Below, in pieces: positions 12,275-22,278 of a DNA stretch of 64,000 nucleotides. The notes beneath the pieces are model-generated. The model saw nothing but the letters and a program-made list of their open reading frames with translations. It was not told where the DNA came from and did no database searches. The DNA lies in NCBI GenBank assembly GCA_932521025.1, contig OW051473.1:558001-622000 (forward strand). Direction: 5' to 3'. Each line of letters opens with the position of its first letter. The stretch's first letter is position 1. The position numbers and the translations under genes are program-made. The DNA is from Oscheius onirici. Taxonomy: Eukaryota > Nematoda > Chromadorea > Rhabditida > Rhabditidae.

Positions 12275-14050
12275 CTGAAAATGGAACGAAATTGTTTTAG
12301 TTTGGTATAATTCTGATGAAACAGCCGCTCGGCCATGTTCTACATAAAGTTTCTATACGATATTTAAACTTTTTTCTTCTCTAACCATGTTGTTCTGATT
12401 TTTTTTTGAAGTCTCGGCTTTCCATTCAAACATCAAATCTGATTTTTCACATCGCTACTAGATTCTGTTTTGCAACCTCTTTGTACCTGCCTATTTTTGG
12501 ACAGGTTCAAATGTCTGGTTTAGCGGCGGAACTTCAATGTATCAACAAAATGTAGTTTAAACTCTCACTGTTTGAATACTACATTTCCCAGAATGGCTAG
12601 GATTCATATGTAGAAACCCCCGTAGATCCTCAAATTTGGTTTAAAAAAGTTTTAGCATATTCTCCGGAAGCTATTCAATATTCTGTTTTATAATGGTACC
12701 ACAATTATTTTTTCGCTTCCGACAATTTTTGATTGCCTCGTTCAATTTTCTTTCCTTTTTATCCTTCCGACTGACCACAATTCCTCTTTCGAACATTAGG
12801 CTTTCCGCATAGTGCGCTCCGAAAACAATTCCTTCGTCTCTCTGTCCCCCCAAACAACATTACGCCTAGAGGAAGTACTACTGATAAGGCGTCCCCTTGA
12901 CGTCCTTTGTGCTCAACCTCGGTGCTATTCTTAGGTCTTGACCGGTGATGTGTGCGTGGTGAGCTCATTTAATAAGATAAATAGTAGCGTGACTTCCGGA
13001 TAACGCATCTGAATCATGTTACCGTCAGATGTCCGCTCTTTATGGTTTCTATAGGTAGAGTGACGTGGGCTGTTTGTCTATTTCTGGAATCTGAGAGGAC
13101 CAAAAAATATTATGTTCCTGCCGACTGCCTATTTGGAGCTATTTTTCCGGAACATGTGCGGACCCGTGTATTTAGAGACCTTTTTGTTAAATATAGTTTT
13201 GAACTAGGAACTTTCAGGTTTTTTTAAGTGATTGCCGTGCTCCGTTTAATCTTTTGGAGAAACTTTTAAAATCTGTAAAAGTTAACCGGTAGGTTTTCTC
13301 TCACAAGATGGTACAACTCTTGTCTTTCAAAAACTGTGTGCAGCTTTTAAACATATCTACGTTTTCCACTGCTCATTTCTTGCCCCACTCCTCATTGCCT
13401 CGATAATTGCTTCTCAAAATGATAGGGCAATAAATCGGCCTAAAATATTGCGTATGTACCATAAACCTATTGTTTGCTTTTCGAGAAGAATTGCGTAAAC
13501 AACAAAATTCACGAGTCCTCGTTTTTCTGAGGAAACATAACTCCACTAAAGGATCAATGTGGTCTTTTCATCCCATTGTCTGCGACCGGTCACGCTTCTC
13601 ATTTTTGAGAATCCCATCCATTGACCGGTCACACTTCTGATTTTTTTTGAAAACCTCAGCGATAAGGCCTGTAGTATCTTGAGAAGTATTTAAGCGTCTG
13701 TCTAGGGGCTCCGTGCAGCTCTCTAAGTTTTTCGCAAGAACGCCCCTTCTGTCTGTTCACTCGCCTAGGCTAGTTAATTCCCGTCCAAAGAAGGTCCCAC
13801 TGCAAAAAAACCTTACATCTTTCTTTGTTTCTTCTAAGTGGTTTTTTCAAGAATGTGCTCGTCTTCGTTACATCAGACTTCTATTAAACAGCTTTCTATT
13901 GCATGAGTTAGAAAATAGTGAACTGTCTATTCGATAGGAACAGATTAACCGTTGTAAGTGTACAAATATACAAATGTAAAAAGTTTGTTTGCAGTGCAGC
14001 ATAGAAAAACGTTGTGTTTTTATGGTTCGAAAGAGTTTCTCAAAATTCCT
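12275..14050. other. Region without a supported gene
   Basis: AT-rich sequence with scattered short open frames but no convincing splice pairs. It contains the ACCGGTCAC direct repeat described separately. Confidence 0.4.
13577..13650 (+). repeat. Two-copy direct repeat around GACCGGTCAC
   Basis: The unit GACCGGTCACGCTTCTCATT, continuing into T/A-rich sequence, is repeated 45 bp later as GACCGGTCACACTTCTGATT. Both are preceded by CATCC-type sequence. It is a short imperfect duplication with no gene nearby. Confidence 0.6.
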
Positions 14051-14053
14051 TCA

Positions 14054-14618
14054 TCACTAGAAAAAGAGTACCACATTATCTGCCAGTGTTTTTCCGAGTA
14101 TTGTTTGTTTTTCCAGCAATTCTTCGCGCTCTTGCCCACTCATTGTTTGGAAAAGACTCATCTTTCTACCCGAAAAAAACGTCATGCTCCTAAGCACTGA
14201 ACTATTTTTGACCTGGACCTCTCCTACCCCATTAGTGCTCTGTTGTTCTAATTTACTGATCTGGATGTGAGCAATCGAAAAGTGCTGACGTATTGCGCTC
14301 AGTTGGGAGCACTCACGGGCCCATTTCACGCGGAACTGCTATATTTTAAGCTTATGAGAACAGCTGACAGCTGATCTTTCGGAGAACAAGCTCTCTTTAG
14401 CTCCGAGTTTGTGTCTCTTTTTATCCGCCTTGACGTCAAGGCATTTTCCGATAAGCAGTTTTACCTTCGTTCCCTGCAAAGTTATGAGATTCGCGCATTT
14501 TTTTGAGATCATTTAGCAAATTGGCAAGTATTGGGTGCACTGTTTTGAGTTTTATATACAAATCGAAAGCGTTTTTAGTTCCATATTTACTTTCAACGCA
14601 GTGACAGATACTAATAAT
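14054..14618 (-). CDS. Cluster of minus-strand exons of an unresolved gene
   Basis: The best exon is 14618-14465: acceptor AAAATTCAG, 51 codons including FDLYIKLKTVHPILANLLND, then donor GAAG|GTAAAA. Two further coding-like stretches follow at lower coordinates. One encodes KWARECSQLSAIRQHFSIAH and ends at GAG|GTCCAG near 14213. The other begins MSGQEREELLEKQ near 14140. I could not join the three in one frame, so they may belong to alternative transcripts or a damaged gene. Helical, charged composition is the only visible trait. Confidence 0.35.
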
Positions 14619-14721
14619 CTGAATTTTCCCACTTTTCTCCACAAAAGTTTTTCTTTCTTATGAATTTTTCTCTAAATGCTAATAATTGTCCCAATATTCA
14701 GAAACCCCTCCAAACTTGAAA

Positions 14722-15560
14722 ATGTCTGAAATTTCCGAAGACATAACTGAACCCGAGGCTGAACGCCAAGAGGAGCTAACCGACATCAACGATCAGGTCA
14801 GTGGTCCCTAACATCACATGAAAAACGAGATCTCCTTTCAAAAACCCAGGCTACAAGATTTTTGGTGCATGTGTGTTAAATTTCCTCCCTTTCTATACGA
14901 GATACGTGCTTGCATTCAGTTACGCTTTTTATGTGTTCAGTTAATTTTCTATGGAAATGAGAGCGTCTGCAGCAAGCAAAAAAGTCCAGATGTCTGCAGC
15001 TATTTGGTCTTTCGATCTTTTACAAATTTCGTTTGCTGAAGAATCTGATTGCAATAGTCCTTTTTGCAGAACAGAAGGTTTGATCTTTTGAAGGGGTTTC
15101 TGTTCCGATAAGAAAAACAATTAGGTTTTATGTGTTCACTTTTCACGGCATACACTAGTTGGTAACAATGGGTATTCACATTAATATACATAAAAAAAAT
15201 TTGCTAGTAGACCTCAAAAATCTGGTTCACCTCGGTTTACATGCCGGAAGCAGCTGCTTGCAGGGAGCACACTGGAGTGATAACAATGGCCCCATACGTT
15301 TTCATTGACGTCAATTCTTTTTGTCTCCCTACAGCCTCTTTATCTGTCCACCAAAAACTAAATTTCCGAATCTTGCCAGGAAGTTACGTAAACTATGCTT
15401 GAAATATTCCCATATTTTGTCCTAAATATCGCCGTTTTGCAGCGCCGTAACACGACATCCGGGAATAGCCGATGGCTTCCGGGTAGCGCCAAAAATTGAT
15501 GAGTCTCGACCTTTCAAAGTAGATGGGATGTGGATGTTTGTGAGAGAATATGATTCTTGA
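14722..15560 (+). CDS. Two exons of an orphan gene
   Basis: The first exon, 14722-14796, starts at an ATG after A-rich sequence, encodes an acidic segment beginning MSEISEDITEPEAE, and ends at CAG|GTCAGT (phase 0). A second exon, 15443-15560, follows acceptor CGTTTTGCAG and ends in TGA. Its best frame encodes DGFRVAPKIDESRPFKVDG and needs a phase-2 partner, so an exon between 14797 and 15442 is probably missing. No family recognised. Confidence 0.4.
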
Positions 15561-16017
15561 AATAACACTGGAACAGGTGTGTTCTGTTTTCTGCTGTAGA
15601 CATTATTTTTTAAGTTTTGAGGGGTTATTTGTGAGAGCGACAAGACAGCGAACCATTGCAACAAAAAATGGAACGTTGCTCATTTGTTGGGATAGAAGGT
15701 TTGAACAAGAAAATTGTTTAAGTATGAGTCCCTTCTTACTTTCCCAAAGAAGGAAACAGCATTTTTGAACGTCTCTTGTGAAAATCACAATTCTCCCTGA
15801 AGAACCCAACTCTCCAATGATTTTTCCCGAACAAGTCGAGTCTGAGACCTTTTTCTAGAACCAATCTTCGCCGCCTTCTAAGTGGTCTGGGACCCGGTAG
15901 TCATCCACTCTTCCCCGAAAAATGGCTCTTAAGCGGCGAGTCCCTCATTACCTCATTGTCTTACCAAGGGCTCCCGGAAGTGGCCGACGTTGGTGGAGCC
16001 CCTAGTAATCTTTGAAT

Positions 16018-16251
16018 TCATAAAAAGGTTTCCAGCGAATAGCGACGAAAAGGATAACCTTTAATCTCGTCTGCAAGAGGTTCGTTCTGAACCTCGCGAG
16101 ACTTCCCTTTCATCTCCACGCATTTGTCAATAGTAGTCTCAGGGTAAATATACGACCGTTTCCGGGAGGAGAGTTTGATCTCAAAGTTGGTAGATTTTGT
16201 TGACTTGTCGACCTTGTTTTCCACGTATAGAATACCCAATTGGTGTCCCAT
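16018..16251 (-). CDS. 77-residue orphan open reading frame
   Basis: Uninterrupted ATG-to-TGA frame with protein-like, Lys/Ser/Glu-rich composition and a C-terminus PFRRYSLETFL. I see no membrane segment or known domain. It could be a single-exon gene or the last exon of a longer one. Confidence 0.4.
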   Translation of the reverse strand: MGHQLGILYVENKVDKSTKSTNFEIKLSSRKRSYIYPETTIDKCVEMKGKSREVQNEPLADEIKGYPFRRYSLETFL

Positions 16252-18338
16252 TTACGGACCACAGCTCATCGACCTTTCAGTCTAAACAAAAGTTTTGCGC
16301 TCTTATGTCCAGAGGGCTCTAAAGGCTCAGTTGCAAAAGTGGCCTTTCTATTTTTGGAGATGTTTCCTTACTGCGTTTTTGCCTGTCTTTTGTTTTTTTG
16401 CTTGTTTTCTGGTCTTGAACCTCAAGCCATCAACTTTTCGACGAGCATCTGGCATCACATACAATTTATGACTATCTCGTTTTTCACACAAGCAGGTGTC
16501 TGTGTGGGTTAAGCTGTGCTTTTTGTTGGCGTTTTCCGGATATGCAGCTGTATGTGATAGATTTTGTTTAGTTTGTGGGGCGGATCCAACCCAGCCCCAT
16601 TAATCAAACCAAGAGCCGACAATTCGTCTCTTTTTCGGTGTTCTCTTATTAAGTCTACCCTCAGGCGCTCAAAATATAACTAGGATTATGTTGCAAAAAA
16701 GCTTGATTCAACAATCGCGTATTGCACGTGCCGATCACGCATCTGTTCGTGACCGAAGATGCATCCCTTTTCTGCTTTACTGCGTTCAATTTCGGCTTCC
16801 CAATTGCTTCTCGAGACCTTTTTTGCCTAGACGACTGCAGGGAAATTAGGGTCCCTAGACAGGTCTTCTTAAAATTGAAAGAGACAGACTCGCTGACTTC
16901 TTAAAAGTTACAGGCTTTTTGTAAAAACGGAAAATTTTAAAAATTTAAAAAAGTTTGAACGCCGAACTCCAAGAGGTGGCTTTGAAAACCATTCAATTTT
17001 CATCTTAGTGATCACGAACCAATCTAAACGAAGAGTTTATATCTGCCTAAATATCTTCAATTTGGCACTAGAAACTTTTTCAATATTGTAAGTATGTTAA
17101 TGTGAAAATATGCTCTTCTTTAAAAATGATCTAGATCTTGTTTTTCTCGGAGCAAGGGAGCCCGGAACGATTTCATTATGAGCCACCTGCGTAAATGTTG
17201 ATGTTTTTGACCCAAGAGGAGAATCGCGTGGATCTTCGCGTGTAGTAAGCAGCGAGTTTGCTCATGTTGCGATATGAGAGATTTTGCAATTTCCCAGACA
17301 CTCACGCCATTTTCGCGCGGTCAGCTGCAAAACAATCATATGTCCTCCCCCGCCGCTTATTAACTACACTTCATGGTGTATCCTTTGAAAAGTCGCGAGT
17401 GTTCTAAGCTCAATCTTGTTCCTTTTCGCTTTCTAAAGAAGCCTACAATATGTGTTCCCCGTTGCGTTTAACAGTGTTTTCAAAATTTCTGTAGAACTTT
17501 TGTGTAACTTTGTAATCATCCATAACACGGTCTACATGGGGAATGCAAAATTTGTAAATTTTAAGGCCAATTTTTCGAAACTCTGGAAATATTTCCAATC
17601 ATTCTTTCTGGAGCTTCGAATCACTTCCCCCTTCTATCTTATTTTCTCTCGCTTCGGGGCATCGATTCCCGGAGTAGGCTTTTATATGTTCCTTGTGTTA
17701 CCTACGTCATCGAGTTGAATTTGCCGCTACTAGCTCACATTCCCTTAGGAGTGTTAGTTTTTGTTTAGGCTTGTCGCTGTTTTGCTCTCGCGTCTCTTCT
17801 TTATTATTTTTGTTGGTTTCTGGGATTATTAACTTACTGGATCAGATTAGTCACGACTAATCGGATAACATTAGGATGCGTAGTCTAGCGTGAAAACGCA
17901 GAATTTTTTTTCTCTTTGAACACTGCTCTCTTAGCTCTTGTCATTTTTTGCAGAACACTGATTTCTTGTTTGTTTGTCTTATAAAAACTTCCTAAAAGCT
18001 AATAATCCCAGATTTTTACACGGGCATCTGCATGGCCTATTTCAGTCTTTAGTCTCATTTTTTCGGCTCCCATGGTTATCTTCTTCCACCCTGCGCGGAC
18101 ATACTCCGTGCATCCGCCCTCCCCATTTTCTACGCCAGTCCCGTTCCTTCTTCCCCCTTGCCAACAGCTGTCGGGATTGACTACGAGGCCAATGACGTCA
18201 AGGCTCGCCGCCACGACGCAAATAGAGCAAAATGCGCGACTTGAGCTTCTGCAAACCTTTTACTGTCTCGAAATTTCGATGCGCATACAGTTTCCTCCCC
18301 CTGATCTTCCTTAACTGGTTCTAATTATCTCGTTCCAG
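16252..18338. other. Region upstream of the kinase gene, no supported gene
   Basis: Pyrimidine-rich sequence on the plus strand with several short open frames but no matched donor and acceptor pairs. I found no RNA gene or mobile element. Confidence 0.4.
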
Positions 18339-20094
18339 ATGGTGACTGCCACTCACTCACATCGTGCTTCAATCTGTTCTACGGGTCTCCCTGAGTTTTC
18401 TGGGGAAAATGTGGATTTATCAAATAGGTAACTGATAGTTTTTGCATTTAAAAAGCAACTTTTTTAAGGTATACATATGTGGACTCGATGGAGTCGCTAA
18501 TTGGTCTTGGTGCTTTCGGGGTCGTGTTCAAGGGATACGACAGACAAACCTCGAGAGATGTGAGTCATTGCCTGGTCAGCTGTTTAATGACCGGCATTTA
18601 CGAAGAGATTAATGAAGTGTGTGTTTTCAGGTTGCTGTCAAGAGAATGTCGCGCGTACATATCAAGGAGAATGAGCTCAGAGTTATCAAGTGAGTTTGAC
18701 CTGGCGAAAAAATTTAAAAAAAATCTTTTTTGCTATATACCTTTAGCCAAGACAATTCATTTTAGATCTCTGCGCAGCCCCTTCCTGGTCGGAGTTCTTG
18801 AGATCTGCCAAGTTGACGAGTTTACTTGCTGTCTCGTCATGGAATTGATGGACGCCGATCTGGAGTACCATATCAAACAGAAGGCGCCCACTGGAAAACT
18901 CCGTCCCAGGAACCTTAGGCTCATCATTGACAACATTGCTCGCGGATACAAGGCTCTCTTCGATCAAAGAATAGTTCATCGCGACATCAAGCCGCAGAAC
19001 ATCCTCGTCAAGTACGACAACTTTGACCCCTACCAACTTGTCAGTGCAAAAATTACAGACTTTGGTGAGTTTCGCTTCTAGTCTAAGCCCCCGTGGGAAT
19101 TAGAGCCCTCTTTTCTCGGAATTTCGCCTATTCAGCGGCAACGAAAATGCATTTAGGTATTGCCCGAACGCTTGACGAGGACGGCGAATCGGACTTGTGC
19201 AATGTGGCAGGGACTCTGTTCTATATGGCACCAGAAGTTGGAGCAAATCTTCTAAAATGCTGTCAGTATGACTCTAAAGTCGATATGTGGAGCATAGGAT
19301 GCCTTCTGTATCAATGCGTGACCGGAGAGGTGAGCATTTTTGAATTCAACCATGTAAGCCTGAAGAACGCTCAAGAGTATCAAACTAGGTTGAAAACAAT
19401 GGGTTCCCCATCAGCCATCACTTGATTAGCGAAAATAGTAGAGCAATAAGCAGCCCATTTTTGGTGCTCATGTTTTCTTAAAGGGGGTATCAGGGACATC
19501 CGAAGTCAATTTCTACAGTAACCAAAAGGGATTAATCCATTACAAGTCACTTTAGAGTCTCAATTAGTGGCAAAATAATAACTAAGAGGAACTGGCTAAG
19601 TCATGATCGTCTTGACAAGTCTCGACGGCGTGTGACACTTTTCAAAAGTGTCACACGAGTTTTCGATTTTCTTAAGAAAACTCACACTTGAATCATTTAT
19701 ATCTCGAGAAGAACCCATTTCCGACCCATACTTATATGTATTTTTTGGGAATCAGCGTGATGAGCTCTATCTTCTGATATCAACTTCATTTTGTCCCTGA
19801 TACCCCTTTTAAAATAGGCAACGATGCTGGCAACTTCTTTAAATAAGGAAATTTATGGAAAACAAGGTCATAAGATTATTTCAGATTCCCTTCGATGAGT
19901 GCATTCTCTGCAAACTGTTCCTTTATACAGCTGGTGGCAACTATGAAGCCTACGACGCCCCAGAACTGCCGTCACAGACCAGCGAAGAAGTTTGTGATAT
20001 CATTCACTCTCTTCTGGAGATAGACTCTGCCCGTCGCTGCACGCCAAACCAATTCTATCAGACGGTTACGGCATGGAATCCGGTCATTTGTTAA
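18339..20094 (+). CDS. Protein kinase, ULK/ATG1-like
   Basis: Serine/threonine protein kinase. Exons 18339-18427, 18469-18559, 18631-18689, 18766-19064, 19157-19329 and 19885-20094 close in frame to 306 residues, essentially one kinase domain with a 30-residue leader. Visible motifs in order: glycine loop GLGAFGVVFKG, VAVK lysine, KENEL (alpha-C Glu), HRDIKPQN catalytic loop, DFG, GTLFYMAPEV activation-segment end and DMWSIGCLL. Order and spacing resemble ULK/ATG1 (autophagy initiation) more than other families, though TBK1/IKK-epsilon similarity cannot be excluded by eye. No C-terminal regulatory region is present, unlike UNC-51/ULK1. The fifth intron (555 bp) carries a transposon-like insertion, while the other introns are 41-92 bp. 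All catalytic residues are intact, so activity is expected. Confidence 0.9.
19482..19808. mobile_element. 327-bp MITE-like element with TTAA target duplication
   Basis: Inside the kinase intron, terminal inverted repeats of about 17 bp (A[G/A]GGGGTATCAGGGACA at the left, its complement at the right) are flanked on both sides by TTAA (19478-19481 and 19809-19812), the hallmark of piggyBac-type insertion. A perfect 27-bp palindrome (13-bp arms GTGTGACACTTTT) lies at 19630-19656, almost exactly at the centre. The element has no coding capacity and I see no second copy in the window. Confidence 0.75.
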
Positions 20095-20317
20095 TTGTGT
20101 CACATTTTATACAGTTCTCGGCATAATAATTAGATAGAAACTGGTCCCATGTTCATTTATATCATACTTGTCCCTGTGTCATTTAGAGTAACTTTGTCCC
20201 CATTTCTTCCTTTTAAAACTAAGTTCATTCCCCCGTTCGGGTCCGCCCTGTGTTAATTTATCCAACTAGATATCGTTTTAGAATATTTTACTTTTGAAAA
20301 ACACAACGTAATAAAGC

Positions 20318-20548
20318 TCACCTTTTTCCTACTTCAGTACAGTCTTCCTCTAACTCATCCAGAAGGGTGTCTATTTTGGCCAGGTTTTGTTCAGTGTTCT
20401 CAATAGGAGCATCCATGGCGGCCATAGTTTTGACCGTTGCGGTCATATGCTTAAGGTAAATGTGGTAAGAAAACAAAGAAGATACCTCGGTTGCCGGAGA
20501 GGCTTGAACGGAGTGCTGGATAGCCAGGCTGACGTCGCAGATGACATC
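20318..20548 (-). CDS. C-terminal exons of a small coiled-coil protein
   Basis: Exons 20548-20486 (acceptor AAATGTTCAG, donor GAG|GTATCT) and 20449-20318 (acceptor TTACCTTAAG, stop TGA) join in phase 0. The product ends with a heptad-like acidic helix, IDTLLDELEEDCTEVGKR. An N-terminal exon must exist upstream but is not resolved. The size and helical character recall BLOC-1/BORC-type subunits, which is only an impression. A GTGAGC donor overlaps the stop codon, so a further exon is also possible. Confidence 0.5.
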   Translation of the reverse strand, partial: DVICDVSLAIQHSVQASPATEVSSLFSYHIYLKHMTATVKTMAAMDAPIENTEQNLAKIDTLLDELEEDCTEVGKR

Positions 20549-20763
20549 CTGAACATTTATATAACACACTGGATGTAAGATTGCTTAAAGAGACAATCTT
20601 GTTATGGACTTTTCCGTTTCTCGTAACCGGAGACTGGTTTTCAGGCGTGTGAGTCGCTTTTTGCACAGTTCAATATAATGTTTGGGTCACATTTGGTTTT
20701 TTCTTTCAAAAAGTGGGAAAAGCACACCATAAAAATAACTGAAAATTGGTTTAGTTCGGACCC

Positions 20764-21083
20764 ATGGACACGGAAACATCACTAGATGGTGAGATTGCCA
20801 CTTATTATTATTTATCCGTTAACTTTTGGAAGTTCTTCAGCCTGCACCTTTGACCCACATGAAATATTTTTCAGCTCTTCCGCATTCTTTCTATTCACGT
20901 TTATTACAGCGTGTCAAAATATGCCGGAGAGAGACAAGAATATGTCTGGGGGAAACCAAAAAAGAAGTTCTATTTGAAGGGATATTTATTCTGGCAGCTT
21001 TTTTGATTTTGACAAAGTATTTGGTATTTAAAATGTTTATGACGACAATAATTCGATGTTATAGCAAACTTTTGATTAATTAA
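20764..21083 (+). CDS. Small single-pass membrane protein, orphan
   Basis: Exon 20764-20788 (ATG, donor GATG|GTGAGA) joins 20875-21083 (acceptor ATTTTTCAG) in phase 1 to give 77 residues ending in TAA. The product has a basic, Arg/Cys-rich middle (RVKICRRETRICLGETKKE) followed by one hydrophobic segment, GIFILAAFLILTKYLVF, and a short polar tail. It lies divergently next to the minus-strand coiled-coil gene. No homologue recognised. Both splice sites match consensus. Confidence 0.55.
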
Positions 21084-21860
21084 GCTTCAATTTAGCTTCG
21101 TTGCACGTTAAAACCGACCCACACTGAATAGACCACCAAAAACGAAGACCACATACAAGTGTGGTGGTCATTTTGTATGATGCTATATTAAGTGTAAGAC
21201 GGCTCTCAGTTTTGACCTTCGATATTATTTTTCAGTTTACTACATCGCTTGTCTGCAGCCTACACCAGCTGTTGCTCAAAAGTTGAAAAAAAAATGCAGA
21301 AGTATTCTTACCTGCACTTTCTGTGGAAGTTTCTGTCGGCTCTCCAGGGTGACCTTGCTCATTCACGACGAAATCCCTGTCAGTGTTTTGCTCATCAACT
21401 TTTCATCGATATTGAGAATGAAATGTACATCAGATCAAGTCAAAATATAAAATTTATTAGACAATTTATATTAGCAGCCCAAAAGAATAGGACTATAGGA
21501 AAAATAGTGAGCCGTAAAAAGAAAATATATGGGTACTTAGAAAAAGAGTCATGAACCCGGATAGATAGTCAAACAATGCCGAAGTAGGGAGCTCTGCGAA
21601 AAGCCAGGCTTGAATTTTGGATAAAGCTTCAATAAGGGTGGGAAAACGTAATAAATAAAATTACTTGAAGAAAGACGACGGGAACTGGGAAACATAGTAG
21701 AGAGGAAGGTTTAGACGAACGTCTCACGTCGGACAGTCACCGGGGTATCTGAAAGAAAACGTTAGGTGGTCGAGAATAGAAGAAATTGGCTTGTGGCCTT
21801 TGCATACTTATCAAAAATGATCACGATTATTTCTCTTATTAGGGTCTTTGTTCTACTGAG

Positions 21861-21883
21861 CTCATTATCGCTTGTCTGCATTC
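21861..21883 (+). promoter_or_regulatory. Conserved 23-bp motif plus TATA-like box
   Basis: The motif beginning CTCATTATCGCTTGTCTGCA recurs exactly at 46047-46069 and, inverted, at 49068-49090. At all three sites an A/T-rich AAATATATAAATAG or TAAATAAATAG box follows 20-25 bp later. Spacing of this kind resembles the proximal element plus TATA of small-RNA promoters. No known snRNA is recognisable downstream. Confidence 0.35.
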
Positions 21884-22278
21884 TCGACAACTATTGGTCC
21901 AAATATATAAATAGGGCGTCACTATTCGAATCCAATAATATCTCGTACCATTTTCTAATCTACATCGCTCCTTGATAAAACTAAAGAGATCTTCCCCAAA
22001 AAAGGAAAAGTTTTGTTGGTCTATTCGCCATGGAAAGCTAAGCAACAAATACGAGCCTTATGAATTCTGAATAAACTGTACGATTCATCGTTCTTACTCT
22101 AAAGTATTCGCCTGTGACCTATTGTTACGCTAATGTCCGAGGTTTTGAAAACGAGCAACCAGGAGCGCGAGATAGGTGTCAATAGGACAGATGGTGAAAG
22201 AAAGCGTAGAAGTTTCACACCTTTTGTTAATTTGAAAAGAAAAATGTAAGTAGTTACCGTTAATAGGAACGAGGCATG

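Noticed and set aside
15841-16000. GC-rich patch that might be a structured RNA
   Set aside because: I could not find a consistent secondary structure or match to a known RNA family by eye.
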